64,000 bases of DNA from Sebaldella termitidis ATCC 33386 (GCF_000024405.1 NC_013517.1:1922001-1986000); one strand, 5' to 3'. Positions 1-10,219 are shown, counted from the stretch's first letter. Program-made: numbers and translations. The notes: a model not told the origin generated them from the letters alone.

Positions 1-1
1 A

Positions 2-1306
2 AATATAGATTCACCGTCAGTAGCAGCCAAGACAGGAATAGGAATGGTTTATCAGCACTTTATGCTGGTAGATACTCTTACTGTGGCAGAAAATATGGTT
101 CTTGGCTTTGAGCCGAGTATAATGGGAAAATTTGATAAGAAGAAGGCAAGACAGGATGTAATAGATGTAGCAGAGAAATACGGACTTAATATAAATCCTG
201 ATTCAAAAGTAGAAGACCTTTCGGTAGGTATACAGCAGAGAATAGAGATACTGAAAATACTTTTCAAGGGAGCGGAGCTTCTGATATTTGACGAGCCGAG
301 TGCAGTGCTGACACCGCAGGAGGTAAAGGAACTGTATCAGATAATGAGGAATCTGGTAAAAGAGGGGAAAACAATAATATTCATAACACATAAATTACAG
401 GAAGTACTTGATGTTTCAGATAATATAACAGTAATAAGAAAAGGAAAGAACGCGGGAAGTATAAAAACAAGTGAGGCAACAAAAGAGATAATAGCCAATA
501 TGATGGTAGGAAGAAAGGTATTGTTTGAAGTAAACAGACCAGATGTAGAGCTTGGAAAAGACTTAGTAGAAGTACTGAATATGAGAGTAAACGGAGATAA
601 CGGTCTTGAGGCGGTAAAGGGAGTAGACCTGATAATCCATGAAGGAGAAGTTCTGGGAATAGCAGGAGTGGAAGGGAACGGCCAGACAGAGCTGATAGAA
701 GCACTTGCAGGACTGAGAAAGGTGGAGAAGGGAAGCTTTAGAATAGGAGAGCAGAATCTGACACATTCATCACCGAGAGACAGAAGAGAAAGCGGACTTT
801 CCCATATACCGGAAGACAGACATAAGAGAGCAGCAATAGATGATTTTACAATAGAGGAAAATATGATACTCGGAGTGGAAAATAATTACTGCCGGGGATC
901 AATACTGGATTTTGGAAAAATAACAGAGAAAACAAATGAATATATAAAGAAATATGATATAAGAACACCGGATTCAAAGGTAAAGTTCGGAGGCCTGTCA
1001 GGAGGAAACCAGCAGAAGGTGGTAGTAGCAAGAGAGCTGGAGAAAGAAAACAGATTCATAATAGCGTCACAGCCGACAAGAGGAGTTGATATAGGAGCAA
1101 TAGAGATGATCCATAATACAATCCTGAGTGAAAAAAAGAACAAGAAGGCAATATTGGTAGTATCAGCAGAGTTATCCGAGGTAATGAGCTTAAGTGACAA
1201 GATAGCGGTAATGTATGAAGGAAAAATAGTGGGAGTACTGAAAAGAGAAGAGGCAACGACAGAGAAACTGGGAATATTAATGGCAGGAGGTAAAATTGAT
1301 GAATAA
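2..1306 (+). CDS. Nucleoside ABC importer, tandem ATPase subunit (5' partial)
   Basis: The reading frame is open to the left edge, so the N-terminus with the first Walker A lies outside the window. Visible are the first Q-loop (MVYQHF), first signature LSVGIQQR, Walker B LLIFDEPSAVLTP and H-loop FITHK. The second ATPase domain has GVEGNGQTE, LSGGNQQK and ASQPTRGVD. Two NBDs in one chain with these variants are typical of the sugar/nucleoside CUT2-like family, closest to B. subtilis NupO (YufO). It should energise the two permeases that follow. Its end overlaps the next gene. Nucleoside as substrate is inferred from the downstream salvage genes; the binding lipoprotein is probably upstream, out of view. 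Confidence 0.93.
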   Translation, partial: NIDSPSVAAKTGIGMVYQHFMLVDTLTVAENMVLGFEPSIMGKFDKKKARQDVIDVAEKYGLNINPDSKVEDLSVGIQQRIEILKILFKGAELLIFDEPSAVLTPQEVKELYQIMRNLVKEGKTIIFITHKLQEVLDVSDNITVIRKGKNAGSIKTSEATKEIIANMMVGRKVLFEVNRPDVELGKDLVEVLNMRVNGDNGLEAVKGVDLIIHEGEVLGIAGVEGNGQTELIEALAGLRKVEKGSFRIGEQNLTHSSPRDRRESGLSHIPEDRHKRAAIDDFTIEENMILGVENNYCRGSILDFGKITEKTNEYIKKYDIRTPDSKVKFGGLSGGNQQKVVVARELEKENRFIIASQPTRGVDIGAIEMIHNTILSEKKNKKAILVVSAELSEVMSLSDKIAVMYEGKIVGVLKREEATTEKLGILMAGGKIDE

Positions 1307-2363
1307 AAAGTATGTGGAAATTTTAACTCCGTTACTGGCGGTATTGACAGCCTTAATAATAGGGGGAATAATAATCCAGCTGAATGGCGTAAATGCATTT
1401 GAGGCATATGGGCAGTTATTTAAGTCGGCATTTTATCAGGCGAATCCGAAGGCACCGTTTATGAGCGGACTGGCAAAGACACTGCTGACGGCAACACCGA
1501 TGATATTTGTGGGATTATCAGTAATGATAGCTTTTAAGGCGGGATTATTTAATATAGGAGCCCAGGGACAGATGATAATGGGCGGAGTAGCAGCAGCAGT
1601 AGTAGGGATATATGTAAAGAATGCATTTCTGGGGAACTTTGTAACAGCAATAATAGCAGCAGGAATAGCAGGTTTTTTATGGGCTTCGATATCAGGTTAT
1701 CTGAAGGCAAAGTTTGGAGTTCATGAGGTAATAAGTACAATAATGTTAAACTATATAGCGATCAATCTGCAGAATTATCTTCTGAACTATCCGTTGAAAG
1801 ATCCGGCATCCCAGAATGTCCAGACAATGAAGGTTCTGGAACCGGCAAGATTGTTTTTGCTTGCCCCGTCAACAAAACAGAAGCTGAATTTAGGATTTAT
1901 ACTGGCAATAGCAGCGGTAATACTGGTATGGTATTTCTTCGGTAAGACAAAACAGGGCTATGAGATGAAGGCAGTAGGTCTGAATGCAGGTTCTGCAGAG
2001 AATGCGGGAATAAAGATAAAGAAGAATATAATATTTGCAATGGGACTTGCGGGAATACTGGCAGGAATAGGAGGAGCGGAAAGAGTTCTCGGAGGTTCTG
2101 CACAGTATGCTTATACGGAGCTGATAATGGGAGAGCTTGGCTTTACGGGAGTAGCAGTATCCTTATTGGGGAAAAGTAATCCAATAGGAGTATTTATAGC
2201 GGCGATCTTTTATGCCTCGCTGGAAATAGGCGGGCAGAGTCTTCAGAGTATGAGGATACCGAAAGAAGTGGTATATATAATCCAGGCATTAATAATAATA
2301 TTTGTGGCAGGAGAAAATCTATTCAGATATATGTTATCAAAAAGAGGAGGTAAAAAACAATGA
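1299..2363 (+). CDS. Nucleoside ABC importer permease 1 (NupP/YufP-like)
   Basis: About 354 residues, strongly hydrophobic, of the BPD_transp_2 permease family. The segment GLFNIGAQGQMIMGG and the loop EVISTIMLNY are characteristic of the BmpA-associated nucleoside permeases. The frame also allows TTG at 1296, but an AGGAGG at 1285-1290 sits 8 bases before ATG 1299 and only 5 before the TTG, so I use the ATG. It overlaps the ATPase gene by 8 bases and ends in ATGA with the next permease, so the three subunits are translationally coupled. Expected to form a heterodimeric inner-membrane pore with the next protein. Confidence 0.93.
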   Translation: MNKKYVEILTPLLAVLTALIIGGIIIQLNGVNAFEAYGQLFKSAFYQANPKAPFMSGLAKTLLTATPMIFVGLSVMIAFKAGLFNIGAQGQMIMGGVAAAVVGIYVKNAFLGNFVTAIIAAGIAGFLWASISGYLKAKFGVHEVISTIMLNYIAINLQNYLLNYPLKDPASQNVQTMKVLEPARLFLLAPSTKQKLNLGFILAIAAVILVWYFFGKTKQGYEMKAVGLNAGSAENAGIKIKKNIIFAMGLAGILAGIGGAERVLGGSAQYAYTELIMGELGFTGVAVSLLGKSNPIGVFIAAIFYASLEIGGQSLQSMRIPKEVVYIIQALIIIFVAGENLFRYMLSKRGGKKQ

Positions 2364-3214
2364 TGGAAATATTAGGACAAATCTTGATGTTGGCCCCTCC
2401 GATATTAATAACAGCAGTAGGAGCATGTTTTACGGAAATAACAGGAGTAACGAACCTTGGTTTAGAGGGAATGATGTTATGCGGAGCATTTGCAGGAGCG
2501 ACAGTATCATATTATACAGGTAATCCTTATATGGGATTAATAGCAGGAGTACTGGCAGGGGGAATAATATCTCTGGTCCATGCGTTTATAAGTATAAACT
2601 TACGAGGAAACCAGATAGTAAGCGGAGTTGCGATAAACCTTCTTGCGGTGGCACTGACCTCCTATCTGATAAAGGTATTGTTTAAGGTAGCGGGTTCGAC
2701 ACCTGCAGCACCGAGACAGGCAAGTCTGATGTTTGTACTGATACTGATATACGGTTTGGCAATAATATCGAATTATATAATGTACGGAACGGTATTGGGA
2801 CTGAGAATGAGAGCAGTGGGAGAGCATCCGCTGGCAGCAGATACAGTGGGAATAAATGTATATTTGATAAGATATATAGGAGTAGTAATGTCAGGACTGT
2901 ATGCAGGACTGGGAGGAGCATATATGACGACGGTAATGCTGCCTTCATTCAGCAATAACATGTCGGCGGGAAGAGGATTTATGGCGATGGCAGCGATGAT
3001 ATTCGGAAAGTGGAAGCCTTGGGGAGCAATGCTTGCGAGTTTCTTATTTGCCTTTGGAAGTGTGCTGGAGGTCCAGTTAAAGATACATTATCCGAACTTT
3101 CCGCAGCAGTTTTTGGCGATGATACCATATGTACTGACACTGCTGGCCTTGGTAGGCTTTGTAGGGAAGGCAAAGGCACCGGCTTCTTCGGGACAGCCTT
3201 ATGAAAAACAATAA
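2360..3214 (+). CDS. Nucleoside ABC importer permease 2 (NupQ/YufQ-like)
   Basis: A 284-residue membrane protein with about eight hydrophobic segments. The region FTEITGVTNLGLEGMM is a paralogue of the GLFNIGAQGQM region of the preceding permease, as expected for the second half of a BmpA/NupOPQ-type channel. The start ATG overlaps the stop of permease 1 (ATGA), with AGGAGG at 2345-2350. The gene ends 38 bases before the pyrimidine nucleoside phosphorylase, which supports nucleosides as cargo. Confidence 0.93.
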   Translation: MMEILGQILMLAPPILITAVGACFTEITGVTNLGLEGMMLCGAFAGATVSYYTGNPYMGLIAGVLAGGIISLVHAFISINLRGNQIVSGVAINLLAVALTSYLIKVLFKVAGSTPAAPRQASLMFVLILIYGLAIISNYIMYGTVLGLRMRAVGEHPLAADTVGINVYLIRYIGVVMSGLYAGLGGAYMTTVMLPSFSNNMSAGRGFMAMAAMIFGKWKPWGAMLASFLFAFGSVLEVQLKIHYPNFPQQFLAMIPYVLTLLALVGFVGKAKAPASSGQPYEKQ

Positions 3215-3252
3215 CTTGAGATAAAAAAAATTTTATGAAAGAGGTGATATTT

Positions 3253-4560
3253 TTGAGAGCTGTAGACATTATAGAGAAGAAAAGAGACAAAAAAGAAATT
3301 ACAAATGAAGAGATTAGTTTTCTGTTATCCAATTATCTGAAAGAGGAAATACCTGATTATCAGATGGCGGCATTTTTAATGGCAGTATATTTTAATGGTA
3401 TGACTGATGCGGAACTTTTGGAATTTACAAAAGAGATGAGAGATTCAGGAGATGTAATTGATTTTGAAGGTTTGAAGAGATTTCATGTGGATAAACACAG
3501 TACAGGCGGTGTAGGAGATAAGGTAACTATTGCACTTGAGCCGATAATGTCAGCACTGGGAATGGGAAGTACAAAGCTTTCGGGAAAAGGTCTCGGACAT
3601 ACCGGAGGAACTATTGATAAATTTGAAGCTATAAAAGGCTTTAAATTCTCAAATACCAAAGAAGAAGTAATAGAAATAGCCAATAAAACCGGGATAGGAC
3701 TTATGGGCTACAGCGATAAAATAGTACCTCTTGATAAAAAATTATATTCATTAAGAGATGTTACGGCTACAGTAGCAAGTATCCCACTTATAGCAAGCAG
3801 TATAATGAGTAAAAAGCTGGCAATTCATTCTGATGCAATTATTCTGGATGTAAAAACGGGTAACGGTGCTTTCATGAAAACACTTCCCGATGCCAGAGAG
3901 CTTGCTGAAACAATGCTGAAAATAGGAAAAGGATTTGACAGAAAAATTGTAGCTGTAATAAGCAATATGGATCAGCCTTTAGGATGTGCCGTAGGAAATG
4001 CAAATGAAGTAATAGAGGCAATTGAAACACTGAAAGGAAACGGTCCGGAAGATTTTACCGATTTGGTTTATAATATAGCTGCACTTGCATTAAAACTGAA
4101 AGGTGATGTTAATACACTTGAAGAAGGAATAGCAAAGGTAAAAGAGGTAGTGGACAACAGAAGCGCCCTTGAAAAATTTGCACTGTTTATTAAGGAAAGC
4201 GGCGGAGATCCGGAAATAGTAAATGACTATTCACTGCTGCCTGAATATGCGGGAACTCTTGAGGTAAAATCAGAAGAGGAGGGTTATGTCAGTCAGATTT
4301 TAGCAGAAGAAGTAGGAAAAGCAGCAATGATAATAGGTGCAGGGAGAGCAACAAAGGAAGATGAGATAGATCACAGTGTCGGTGTGCTTGTACTGAAAAA
4401 GGTAGGAGATTTTGTTAAAAAGGGCGACGTTATAGCTAAAATTTGTTATAATGAGAGTAAGGATGTGGAAAAATCGGCAAAAATGATTTTGGGTGCTTAT
4501 AAATTCAGCAAAGAGAAGGTAGAAAAACCAAAAATTATTTTTGAGATTTTGGAAGCATAA
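3253..4560 (+). CDS. deoA: Pyrimidine-nucleoside (thymidine) phosphorylase
   Basis: A 435-residue member of nucleoside phosphorylase family II, cleaving thymidine/uridine with phosphate to the base and (deoxy)ribose-1-phosphate. The phosphate/substrate loop KHSTGGVGDK is at residues 81-90, followed by SGKGLGHTGGTIDK and KTGNGAFM. An in-frame ATG exists at 3235, but GAGGTG at 3241-3246 would then be inside the gene. With TTG 3253 the protein begins (M)RAVDIIEKKRDK, the usual family N-terminus. It may be the broad PyNP (pdp) rather than strict DeoA; sequence alone does not separate them. Lies in the salvage operon between the importer and deoC. Confidence 0.95.
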   Translation: MRAVDIIEKKRDKKEITNEEISFLLSNYLKEEIPDYQMAAFLMAVYFNGMTDAELLEFTKEMRDSGDVIDFEGLKRFHVDKHSTGGVGDKVTIALEPIMSALGMGSTKLSGKGLGHTGGTIDKFEAIKGFKFSNTKEEVIEIANKTGIGLMGYSDKIVPLDKKLYSLRDVTATVASIPLIASSIMSKKLAIHSDAIILDVKTGNGAFMKTLPDARELAETMLKIGKGFDRKIVAVISNMDQPLGCAVGNANEVIEAIETLKGNGPEDFTDLVYNIAALALKLKGDVNTLEEGIAKVKEVVDNRSALEKFALFIKESGGDPEIVNDYSLLPEYAGTLEVKSEEEGYVSQILAEEVGKAAMIIGAGRATKEDEIDHSVGVLVLKKVGDFVKKGDVIAKICYNESKDVEKSAKMILGAYKFSKEKVEKPKIIFEILEA

Positions 4561-4653
4561 TAAATATAAATTTTATGTTTTTCTGACATAAGAAATCAGG
4601 ATTATGCATCCTGCAAAAAATGTATGAAACCAAAAATATTTTAGGAGGAAAAA

Positions 4654-5319
4654 ATGAAAATAAATGAGTATATTGACCATACTTTACTAAAAGCAACAGC
4701 CACTAAGGCTGAAATTAAAGTGATCTGTGATGAGGCGAAAAAATATAATTTTTATGCTGTATGTGTGAATGGTTCTTATGTGCCTTACGTAAAAGAGGAG
4801 CTTAAGGATTCAGGAGTAAATATAGCAGCAGTTATAGGCTTTCCGTTAGGGGCAATGTCTACTAAGGCAAAGGTCTTCGAAGCGGAACAGGCTGTAAGAG
4901 ACGGTGCTACTGAAATAGATATGGTTATTCAGATAGGAAAGCTGATAGACGGTGACTATGAATATGTGGAAAATGATATAAGAGAAATAAAAAAAGCTAT
5001 CGGAGACAATGTTTTAAAGGTAATAATAGAAACTTGCTACCTTACTGACGAGCAAAAGAAGAAAGCATGCGAGCTTGCACTAAATGCAAAGGCTGATTAT
5101 GTAAAGACTTCTACTGGTTTTGGAACAGGCGGAGCAACTTTTGACGATGTTAAGCTGATGAAAGATGTAGTGAAAGATAACGCAAAGGTAAAAGCCAGCG
5201 GAGGAGTAAAGGATTATGAAACTGCTGAAAAATACGTAGAACTTGGTGCTTCAAGACTTGGGACAAGCTCAGGTGTAAAAATAATCGAAGGTGAAAAAGC
5301 AGGAGAAAATGATTATTAA
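4654..5319 (+). CDS. deoC: Deoxyribose-phosphate aldolase
   Basis: A 221-residue class I aldolase that splits 2-deoxyribose-5-phosphate into glyceraldehyde-3-phosphate and acetaldehyde. The opening YIDHTLLKA, the block EIDMVIQIGKL and the Schiff-base lysine in VKTSTGFGTGGAT (K151) are all present, and length is normal for the short bacterial form. AGGAGG precedes the ATG. It follows deoA by 93 bases; a short hairpin (around 4570-4590) lies in that gap but has no T-run, so read-through is likely. Confidence 0.96.
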   Translation: MKINEYIDHTLLKATATKAEIKVICDEAKKYNFYAVCVNGSYVPYVKEELKDSGVNIAAVIGFPLGAMSTKAKVFEAEQAVRDGATEIDMVIQIGKLIDGDYEYVENDIREIKKAIGDNVLKVIIETCYLTDEQKKKACELALNAKADYVKTSTGFGTGGATFDDVKLMKDVVKDNAKVKASGGVKDYETAEKYVELGASRLGTSSGVKIIEGEKAGENDY

Positions 5320-5422
5320 TCTTTTGGCATTCTATAGGAAATCAGAATAAAAACAGTAATTTTACAATATACCTGAATTTTATACAGACGTAACATACAT
5401 CAGTAAGTAAGGAGGTAAAAAA

Positions 5423-6601
5423 ATGAGCAAAATAAACAGAGTAACACTAATAGTACTGGACAGTGTGGGAGCAGGAGAGCTGCCTGATGCGAAGGATTTC
5501 GGAGATGAGGGGTCTAATACACTCGGGAATCTTTCAAAGGCAACAGGAGGGCTTAATCTTCCAAATATGCAGAAAATAGGATTGGGAAATATTACTGATA
5601 TAACCGGGGTAGCTCCGAATAATAATCCGGACGGAGCCTATGGAAAAGCAAAAGAGGTTTCTATAGGAAAAGATACTACTACAGGACACTGGGAAATGTC
5701 AGGAGTAATTCTGGAAAGACCATTTCCTAATTATATGAAAGGTTTTTCCGAGGAAGTAATAAAAGAGTTTTCAGAAAAGACAGGAAGAGGAGTACTTTGG
5801 AACAAAGCTGCTTCTGGAACTGTAGTAATAGAAGACTGCGGTGAGGAACAGATGAAAACCGGAAAGTGGATTGTTTATTCATCGGCAGATCCTGTTTTTC
5901 AGATAGCTGCAAATGAAGAAATAATACCTTTGGAGGAATTATACAAGGCCTGTGAAATTGCACTGGAAATCTGTAATGCAAAATCACCGGTTTCAAGAGT
6001 AATAGCAAGACCGTTTGTAGGGAAGAAAAAAGGTGAATTCAAAAGAACATCGAACAGACATGATTTCTCTATACAGCCGCCGGGGGTAACAGTACTGGAT
6101 AAATTAAGCGAAGCCGGCAAGGATGTAATAGGAATAGGAAAGATCTACGATATTTTTGCAGGAAGAGGAATTACTGATACAAGAAAAACAAATAAAGACG
6201 ATCTTGACGGAATAAAGAAAACAATAGAAGCACTGAAGGAAGATACTAACGGGCTTATATTTACGAATCTTGTAGATTTCGATATGCTTTACGGACACAG
6301 AAGAGATACCGAAGGGTACAAAAATGCCCTTGAGCTGTTTGATAAATGGCTGCCGGAAATAGAAAAAAATCTTCGTGATGATGAAATACTTATAATAACA
6401 GCTGATCACGGAAATGATCCTACATACAAGGGAACGGATCATACAAGAGAGTATATACCGGTATTGGTTTACGGGAAACATGTAAAAAAAGGTGCAGATA
6501 TAGGAACAAGAGAAAGCTTTACAGATATAGCCTCTACAATAGAAGAGCTTTTACTTGGCAATAAGACAGAAGGAAGCTTTGCTGATATTATTTTAGACTA
6601 A
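5423..6601 (+). CDS. deoB: Phosphopentomutase
   Basis: A 392-residue alkaline-phosphatase-superfamily enzyme that moves phosphate from C1 to C5 of ribose or deoxyribose, linking the nucleoside phosphorylases to DeoC and pentose metabolism. Metal and phosphoryl motifs are visible: LDSVGAGELPDA at the N-terminus, GKDTTTGHWEM, NRHDFS, and TADHGNDPTYKGTDHTREY near the C-terminus. Full length. AAGGAGG lies 7 bases before the ATG. The 103-base gap upstream shows no terminator. Confidence 0.96.
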   Translation: MSKINRVTLIVLDSVGAGELPDAKDFGDEGSNTLGNLSKATGGLNLPNMQKIGLGNITDITGVAPNNNPDGAYGKAKEVSIGKDTTTGHWEMSGVILERPFPNYMKGFSEEVIKEFSEKTGRGVLWNKAASGTVVIEDCGEEQMKTGKWIVYSSADPVFQIAANEEIIPLEELYKACEIALEICNAKSPVSRVIARPFVGKKKGEFKRTSNRHDFSIQPPGVTVLDKLSEAGKDVIGIGKIYDIFAGRGITDTRKTNKDDLDGIKKTIEALKEDTNGLIFTNLVDFDMLYGHRRDTEGYKNALELFDKWLPEIEKNLRDDEILIITADHGNDPTYKGTDHTREYIPVLVYGKHVKKGADIGTRESFTDIASTIEELLLGNKTEGSFADIILD

Positions 6602-6634
6602 TATAATATTTAATATAGGAAACGGAGTGGTTAG

Positions 6635-8284
6635 ATGAAAAGAATGATGATTTTTTTATCGATGTTGTTATCGGTAGTTTTATTGGGAAAAGAGGTAAAT
6701 ATTACCATACTTGGTACATCAGATGTACACGGAAGAATGGTGCCGTGGAATTATTCCACAGACAAGGCAGATTTTTCGGGATCGTACAGTCAGATTTCCG
6801 AAGTAATAAAAGATTACAGACAAAATAATAAAAATGTTATTGTAGTGGATATAGGGGATATAATTCAGGATAATTATATAGAAAAATTTATTAATGAACC
6901 TCAGCATCCGGCAATGACAGCACTAAACGAAATGAAATATGATATAATCATACCGGGAAATCATGAGTTTAACTTTGGCATGGATGCTTTGAACAAAGTA
7001 TTCAAACAATTTGACGGAAAAGTTTTGTCAGCTAATATTTATTATAAAACCGGAGAAAGATATCTTGAACCAAGCACGATAATGACAGTAGACGGAATCA
7101 AAGTAGGTTTAATAGGTGCAACCACTCCTTTAGTAGAACAGTTTGAGGAAGAATCAGGAAATGTTAAGGATATGAGATTTGCAATGCCTGCAGATGAAAT
7201 AAGAAAAGAAGTTCAGAATCTGAAAAAGCAGGGTGCAGATGTAATAGTACTTCTGGCTCATATGGGACTTCCAAATGAAAATAATATACCGGGAACAGGT
7301 GTAGTGGATATAGCAAACGAAGTTTCGGGAATTGATGTAATTATAGCAGGGCATGAGCATAAAAATGTAAGTAAGCAGGTAGTAAACGGAACAATAATAA
7401 CTGAGCCTTACAGATACGGAGCTGCGATTTCTGTAGTTGACCTGAAATTTAACGTAGATGCCAAGGGAAAGAAAACACTTATAAACAAAGATGCAAAAAC
7501 TATAAGTGTAAACAGTGAAAAATCAGATAAAAAAGTGGAAGAGATATATGCTCCATATAGTGAAATATTAATAAAAGATGCAAATGTAAAAGTAGGAGAA
7601 ACTGCAAATGATATGGTACCTCAGGTACTGGTGAAAGGAATACCTTCTATTTATATGAAAGATTCGGGATTATCAACATTATTTGGTGATGTGCAGATTT
7701 ATTACAGTAAGGCTGATGTAGTGTCATTCCTTGTGGATAATAAAAAAGCAGTGCTTAATAAAGGAGATATCAAAAAGAAAGATATAGCCAATAATTATCA
7801 GTATACTTCAGGGGAAACTACAGTGTACGAGCTTACGGGAAAAGATCTGAAAGATTATATGGAATGGTCGGCTGCATACTTTGATACTGTAAAGCCCGGT
7901 GATACCGAATACAGATATGATCCTGTAAGAGGAGCTTCAAAGTATATGACTTATGATATGTTCGGCGGAGTAAAGTATAAAATAGACTTGAGAGAAGCTC
8001 CGGGGAACAGAATAAAGGATCTGAGACTGGCAAAGGGAAATAAGAAGGTAACAGATGATATGAAAATCAAAGTAGGATTAAATGCTTACAGATATGAAAT
8101 GCTGGTAGCCAAAGGAGGACCGCTTGAAGGAAGAAGAGTGGATCCTGTCTGGGATTCTAAAACTGCATTTGGTGAAGAAGAAGGAACTATTAGAAATATG
8201 ACTATCAGATATATCAGAGATGCGAAAAAAGGAAAAATAGACGGTAAAGCACATGGTTACTGGGAAGTAATAGGAATAGAATAA
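6635..8284 (+). CDS. Exported 5'-nucleotidase / 2',3'-cyclic-nucleotide phosphodiesterase
   Basis: 549 residues with an N-terminal signal peptide (about 1-19). The calcineurin-like phosphoesterase domain shows [31 protein letters not shown] and AGHEHKN, in that order, followed by a 5'-nucleotidase C-terminal substrate domain. Family members (UshA, CpdB, YfkN) hydrolyse extracellular nucleotides to nucleosides and phosphate in the periplasm or at the surface. Its position inside the nucleoside uptake operon gives it a clear job: making transportable nucleosides from nucleotides. No LPXTG anchor is visible, so it is probably soluble. CpdB versus UshA specificity is not decided. Confidence 0.9.
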   Translation: MKRMMIFLSMLLSVVLLGKEVNITILGTSDVHGRMVPWNYSTDKADFSGSYSQISEVIKDYRQNNKNVIVVDIGDIIQDNYIEKFINEPQHPAMTALNEMKYDIIIPGNHEFNFGMDALNKVFKQFDGKVLSANIYYKTGERYLEPSTIMTVDGIKVGLIGATTPLVEQFEEESGNVKDMRFAMPADEIRKEVQNLKKQGADVIVLLAHMGLPNENNIPGTGVVDIANEVSGIDVIIAGHEHKNVSKQVVNGTIITEPYRYGAAISVVDLKFNVDAKGKKTLINKDAKTISVNSEKSDKKVEEIYAPYSEILIKDANVKVGETANDMVPQVLVKGIPSIYMKDSGLSTLFGDVQIYYSKADVVSFLVDNKKAVLNKGDIKKKDIANNYQYTSGETTVYELTGKDLKDYMEWSAAYFDTVKPGDTEYRYDPVRGASKYMTYDMFGGVKYKIDLREAPGNRIKDLRLAKGNKKVTDDMKIKVGLNAYRYEMLVAKGGPLEGRRVDPVWDSKTAFGEEEGTIRNMTIRYIRDAKKGKIDGKAHGYWEVIGIE

Positions 8285-8307
8285 ACATAGAAAAACAGGA
8301 GGAAAAA

Positions 8308-9006
8308 ATGAGTGTACATATAGCAGCTAAAAAAGGAGAAATAGCAGAAACAGTACTGCTTCCGGGAGATCCGTTGAGAGCAAAGTATATAGCAGAAAAA
8401 TATCTGGAAAATCCTGTGCAGTATAATAATGTAAGAGGAATGATGGGATTTACTGGAACATATAAAGGAAAAAAAGTATCTGTTCAGGGAACAGGTATGG
8501 GGATACCTTCTATCTCAATTTATGCTACTGAACTGATCACAGAATACGGATGTAAAAATCTGATAAGAATAGGAAGTGCAGGCTCATACCAAAAAGATGT
8601 AAAAATAAGAGATATAGTAGTAGCAATGGCTACCTCTACTGACTCTAACATAAATAACCTCAGATTTCCGGGAGCTAATTTCGCACCGACTGCAAGTTAC
8701 GAGCTTTTTGCAAAGGCTACAGCAGCTGCAAAAGAAAAGGGAATAGAATTCAAGGCAGGAAACGTAATGTCAAGCGATACTTTCTACGGTGATGATAAAG
8801 AAGCATGGAAACACTGGGCAGATTTTGGGATCCTGTGTGTGGAAATGGAAGCAGCAGGTCTTTATACACTTGGAGCCAAATATAATGTAAATACACTGGC
8901 TATTCTGACTATCAGTGATTCACTGGTTACAGGAGAAGCTACTACATCGGAAGAAAGAGAAAAAACATTTAATGACATGATAGAGATGGCTTTGGGTACT
9001 CTTTAA
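8308..9006 (+). CDS. deoD: Purine-nucleoside phosphorylase, DeoD type
   Basis: 232 residues of the hexameric low-specificity PNP family, converting purine (deoxy)nucleosides and phosphate to base plus (deoxy)ribose-1-phosphate. Family blocks visible: [40 protein letters not shown] and the catalytic-loop region [10 protein letters not shown]. Full length. It starts 23 bases after the nucleotidase gene with AGGAGG in the gap, and supplies substrate to DeoB. Confidence 0.96.
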   Translation: MSVHIAAKKGEIAETVLLPGDPLRAKYIAEKYLENPVQYNNVRGMMGFTGTYKGKKVSVQGTGMGIPSISIYATELITEYGCKNLIRIGSAGSYQKDVKIRDIVVAMATSTDSNINNLRFPGANFAPTASYELFAKATAAAKEKGIEFKAGNVMSSDTFYGDDKEAWKHWADFGILCVEMEAAGLYTLGAKYNVNTLAILTISDSLVTGEATTSEEREKTFNDMIEMALGTL

Positions 9007-9033
9007 AAAATATAACATTATTAAGGAGAGTTT

Positions 9034-9435
9034 ATGGTAAACTTATCTGAAAAGGAAATACTGGAGCTTATTGATGAAGCTGTAGAGATTTCCAAAAAAG
9101 CTTATGTTAATTATTCACATTTTCCTGTAGGAGCAGTTCTTATAGATGAAAACGGAAGAAAATTCAAAGGGGTAAATGTAGAAAATGCCTCATTCGGATT
9201 ATCACTCTGTGCCGAAAGAAATGCTATTACCACTGCTGTTACAGACGGGATGAAAAAGATAAAAACACTGGTGGTTACAGGAGATACTGATAAACCAATC
9301 AGTCCATGCGGAGCATGCAGACAGTTTATGCTGGAATTCGCTGATGAGAATACAGTAATAATATTGTCTAATTATAACAGGGAATATAAAATATGCAGTA
9401 TGGAAGACCTGCTTCCTTATTCGTTTAAGCTTTAA
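9034..9435 (+). CDS. cdd: Cytidine deaminase
   Basis: 133 residues, homotetrameric type. It deaminates cytidine and deoxycytidine to uridine forms, which the pyrimidine phosphorylase of the same operon can cleave. Zinc ligands and the catalytic glutamate are seen in CAERNAI and PCGACRQ. SD AAGGAGAG lies before ATG. Last gene of the salvage cluster, followed at once by a strong terminator. Confidence 0.96.
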   Translation: MVNLSEKEILELIDEAVEISKKAYVNYSHFPVGAVLIDENGRKFKGVNVENASFGLSLCAERNAITTAVTDGMKKIKTLVVTGDTDKPISPCGACRQFMLEFADENTVIILSNYNREYKICSMEDLLPYSFKL

Positions 9436-9448
9436 TATACAGGGAAAG

Positions 9449-9491
9449 CTGTCCTTTTTTCAGTAAATAGTATGAAAAAGGACAGTTTTTA
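9449..9491 (+). terminator. Terminator of the nucleoside salvage operon
   Basis: Inverted repeat CTGTCCTTTTT / AAAAAGGACAG (9449-9459 and 9475-9485) followed by TTTTTATT. It closes the operon 14 bases after cdd. Confidence 0.85.
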
Positions 9492-9573
9492 TTATGAAAT
9501 TTATTTTTCTGCTGTGCAGTGATTTATAATTTTGGGAGTCTGATATATTTTTATACAAATATATAATAAATTT

Positions 9574-9602
9574 TTGAAATAAAAGAGTATAAATGATACA
9601 AT
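9574..9602 (+). promoter_or_regulatory. Promoter of the 9623 gene
   Basis: TTGAAA, a 17-base spacer and TACAAT, with an extended -10 TGa directly before it. This matches the promoter style seen elsewhere in the window. Confidence 0.6.
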
Positions 9603-9622
9603 ACTAATATGGAGGTGATATT

Positions 9623-10144
9623 ATGAGAAGATTCCGGATACTTTATTTTCTAAGCTTTTTTATTCTGATGCTTCCATGTTTTGGAAATATAAAATGGGGA
9701 GCCGGAACAGAGGAAGCTCTTAAGTATTTTGGTGCCGGTTATGAAATTTCTGACTGCGGCGGGGGAACTGTGTGCTATACATATAAAAATGTAGAGAAAA
9801 CAGATATAGTATTTACCGAGACCGGTTTGAGATTTCTGGATAATAAGCTGATTTCATGGTATGGAGCAAGTGATATAAATTCTGAAACTGCTTTGGATAT
9901 AATGAAAGAATTTGAACAAAAATACGGGATGAAATTTGAACATATTGAGGAAGGCGGAATCAGCAGATTATTTTATAAGAATAATGACGGAGAGGTATAT
10001 GTTTTTCTGATGAAGGAAGACTCCTTATACTATTTTACGGTTTACTACAAGGGAGCAGAGGAAATAAGGCTTGAAGCCGTGAAAGAACAGGAAATAAACC
10101 GTATTCATCCGGCAGAAAAAGAAAAAATAAGAAAGGATATCTAA
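9623..10144 (+). CDS. Exported protein of unknown function
   Basis: 173 residues beginning with a clear signal peptide (RRFRILYFLSFFILMLPCFG, about 1-22). The mature part is mixed charged/aromatic with two cysteines (SDCGGGTVCY) that could form a disulfide. No domain is recognised. It is a single-gene unit: its own promoter is upstream and a terminator-like hairpin follows at 10182-10219. SD GGAGGTG is present. Confidence 0.75.
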   Translation: MRRFRILYFLSFFILMLPCFGNIKWGAGTEEALKYFGAGYEISDCGGGTVCYTYKNVEKTDIVFTETGLRFLDNKLISWYGASDINSETALDIMKEFEQKYGMKFEHIEEGGISRLFYKNNDGEVYVFLMKEDSLYYFTVYYKGAEEIRLEAVKEQEINRIHPAEKEKIRKDI

Positions 10145-10181
10145 GAGAGTTTATGGAAGATTTTTTTGAAAATTTAAATTG

Positions 10182-10219
10182 AAAAATGGCAGTGCATAAT
10201 TGTAACGGCCATTTTTTAT
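10182..10219 (+). terminator. Terminator after the 9623 gene
   Basis: AAAAATGGC and GCCATTTTTT arms (10182-10190 / 10208-10217) with an 17-base loop, ending in T-rich sequence. Confidence 0.7.

Noticed and set aside
886-1407. 173-codon minus-strand frame opposite the transporter genes
   Set aside because: Low-complexity Leu/Ser/Pro composition, antisense of two well-recognised genes.
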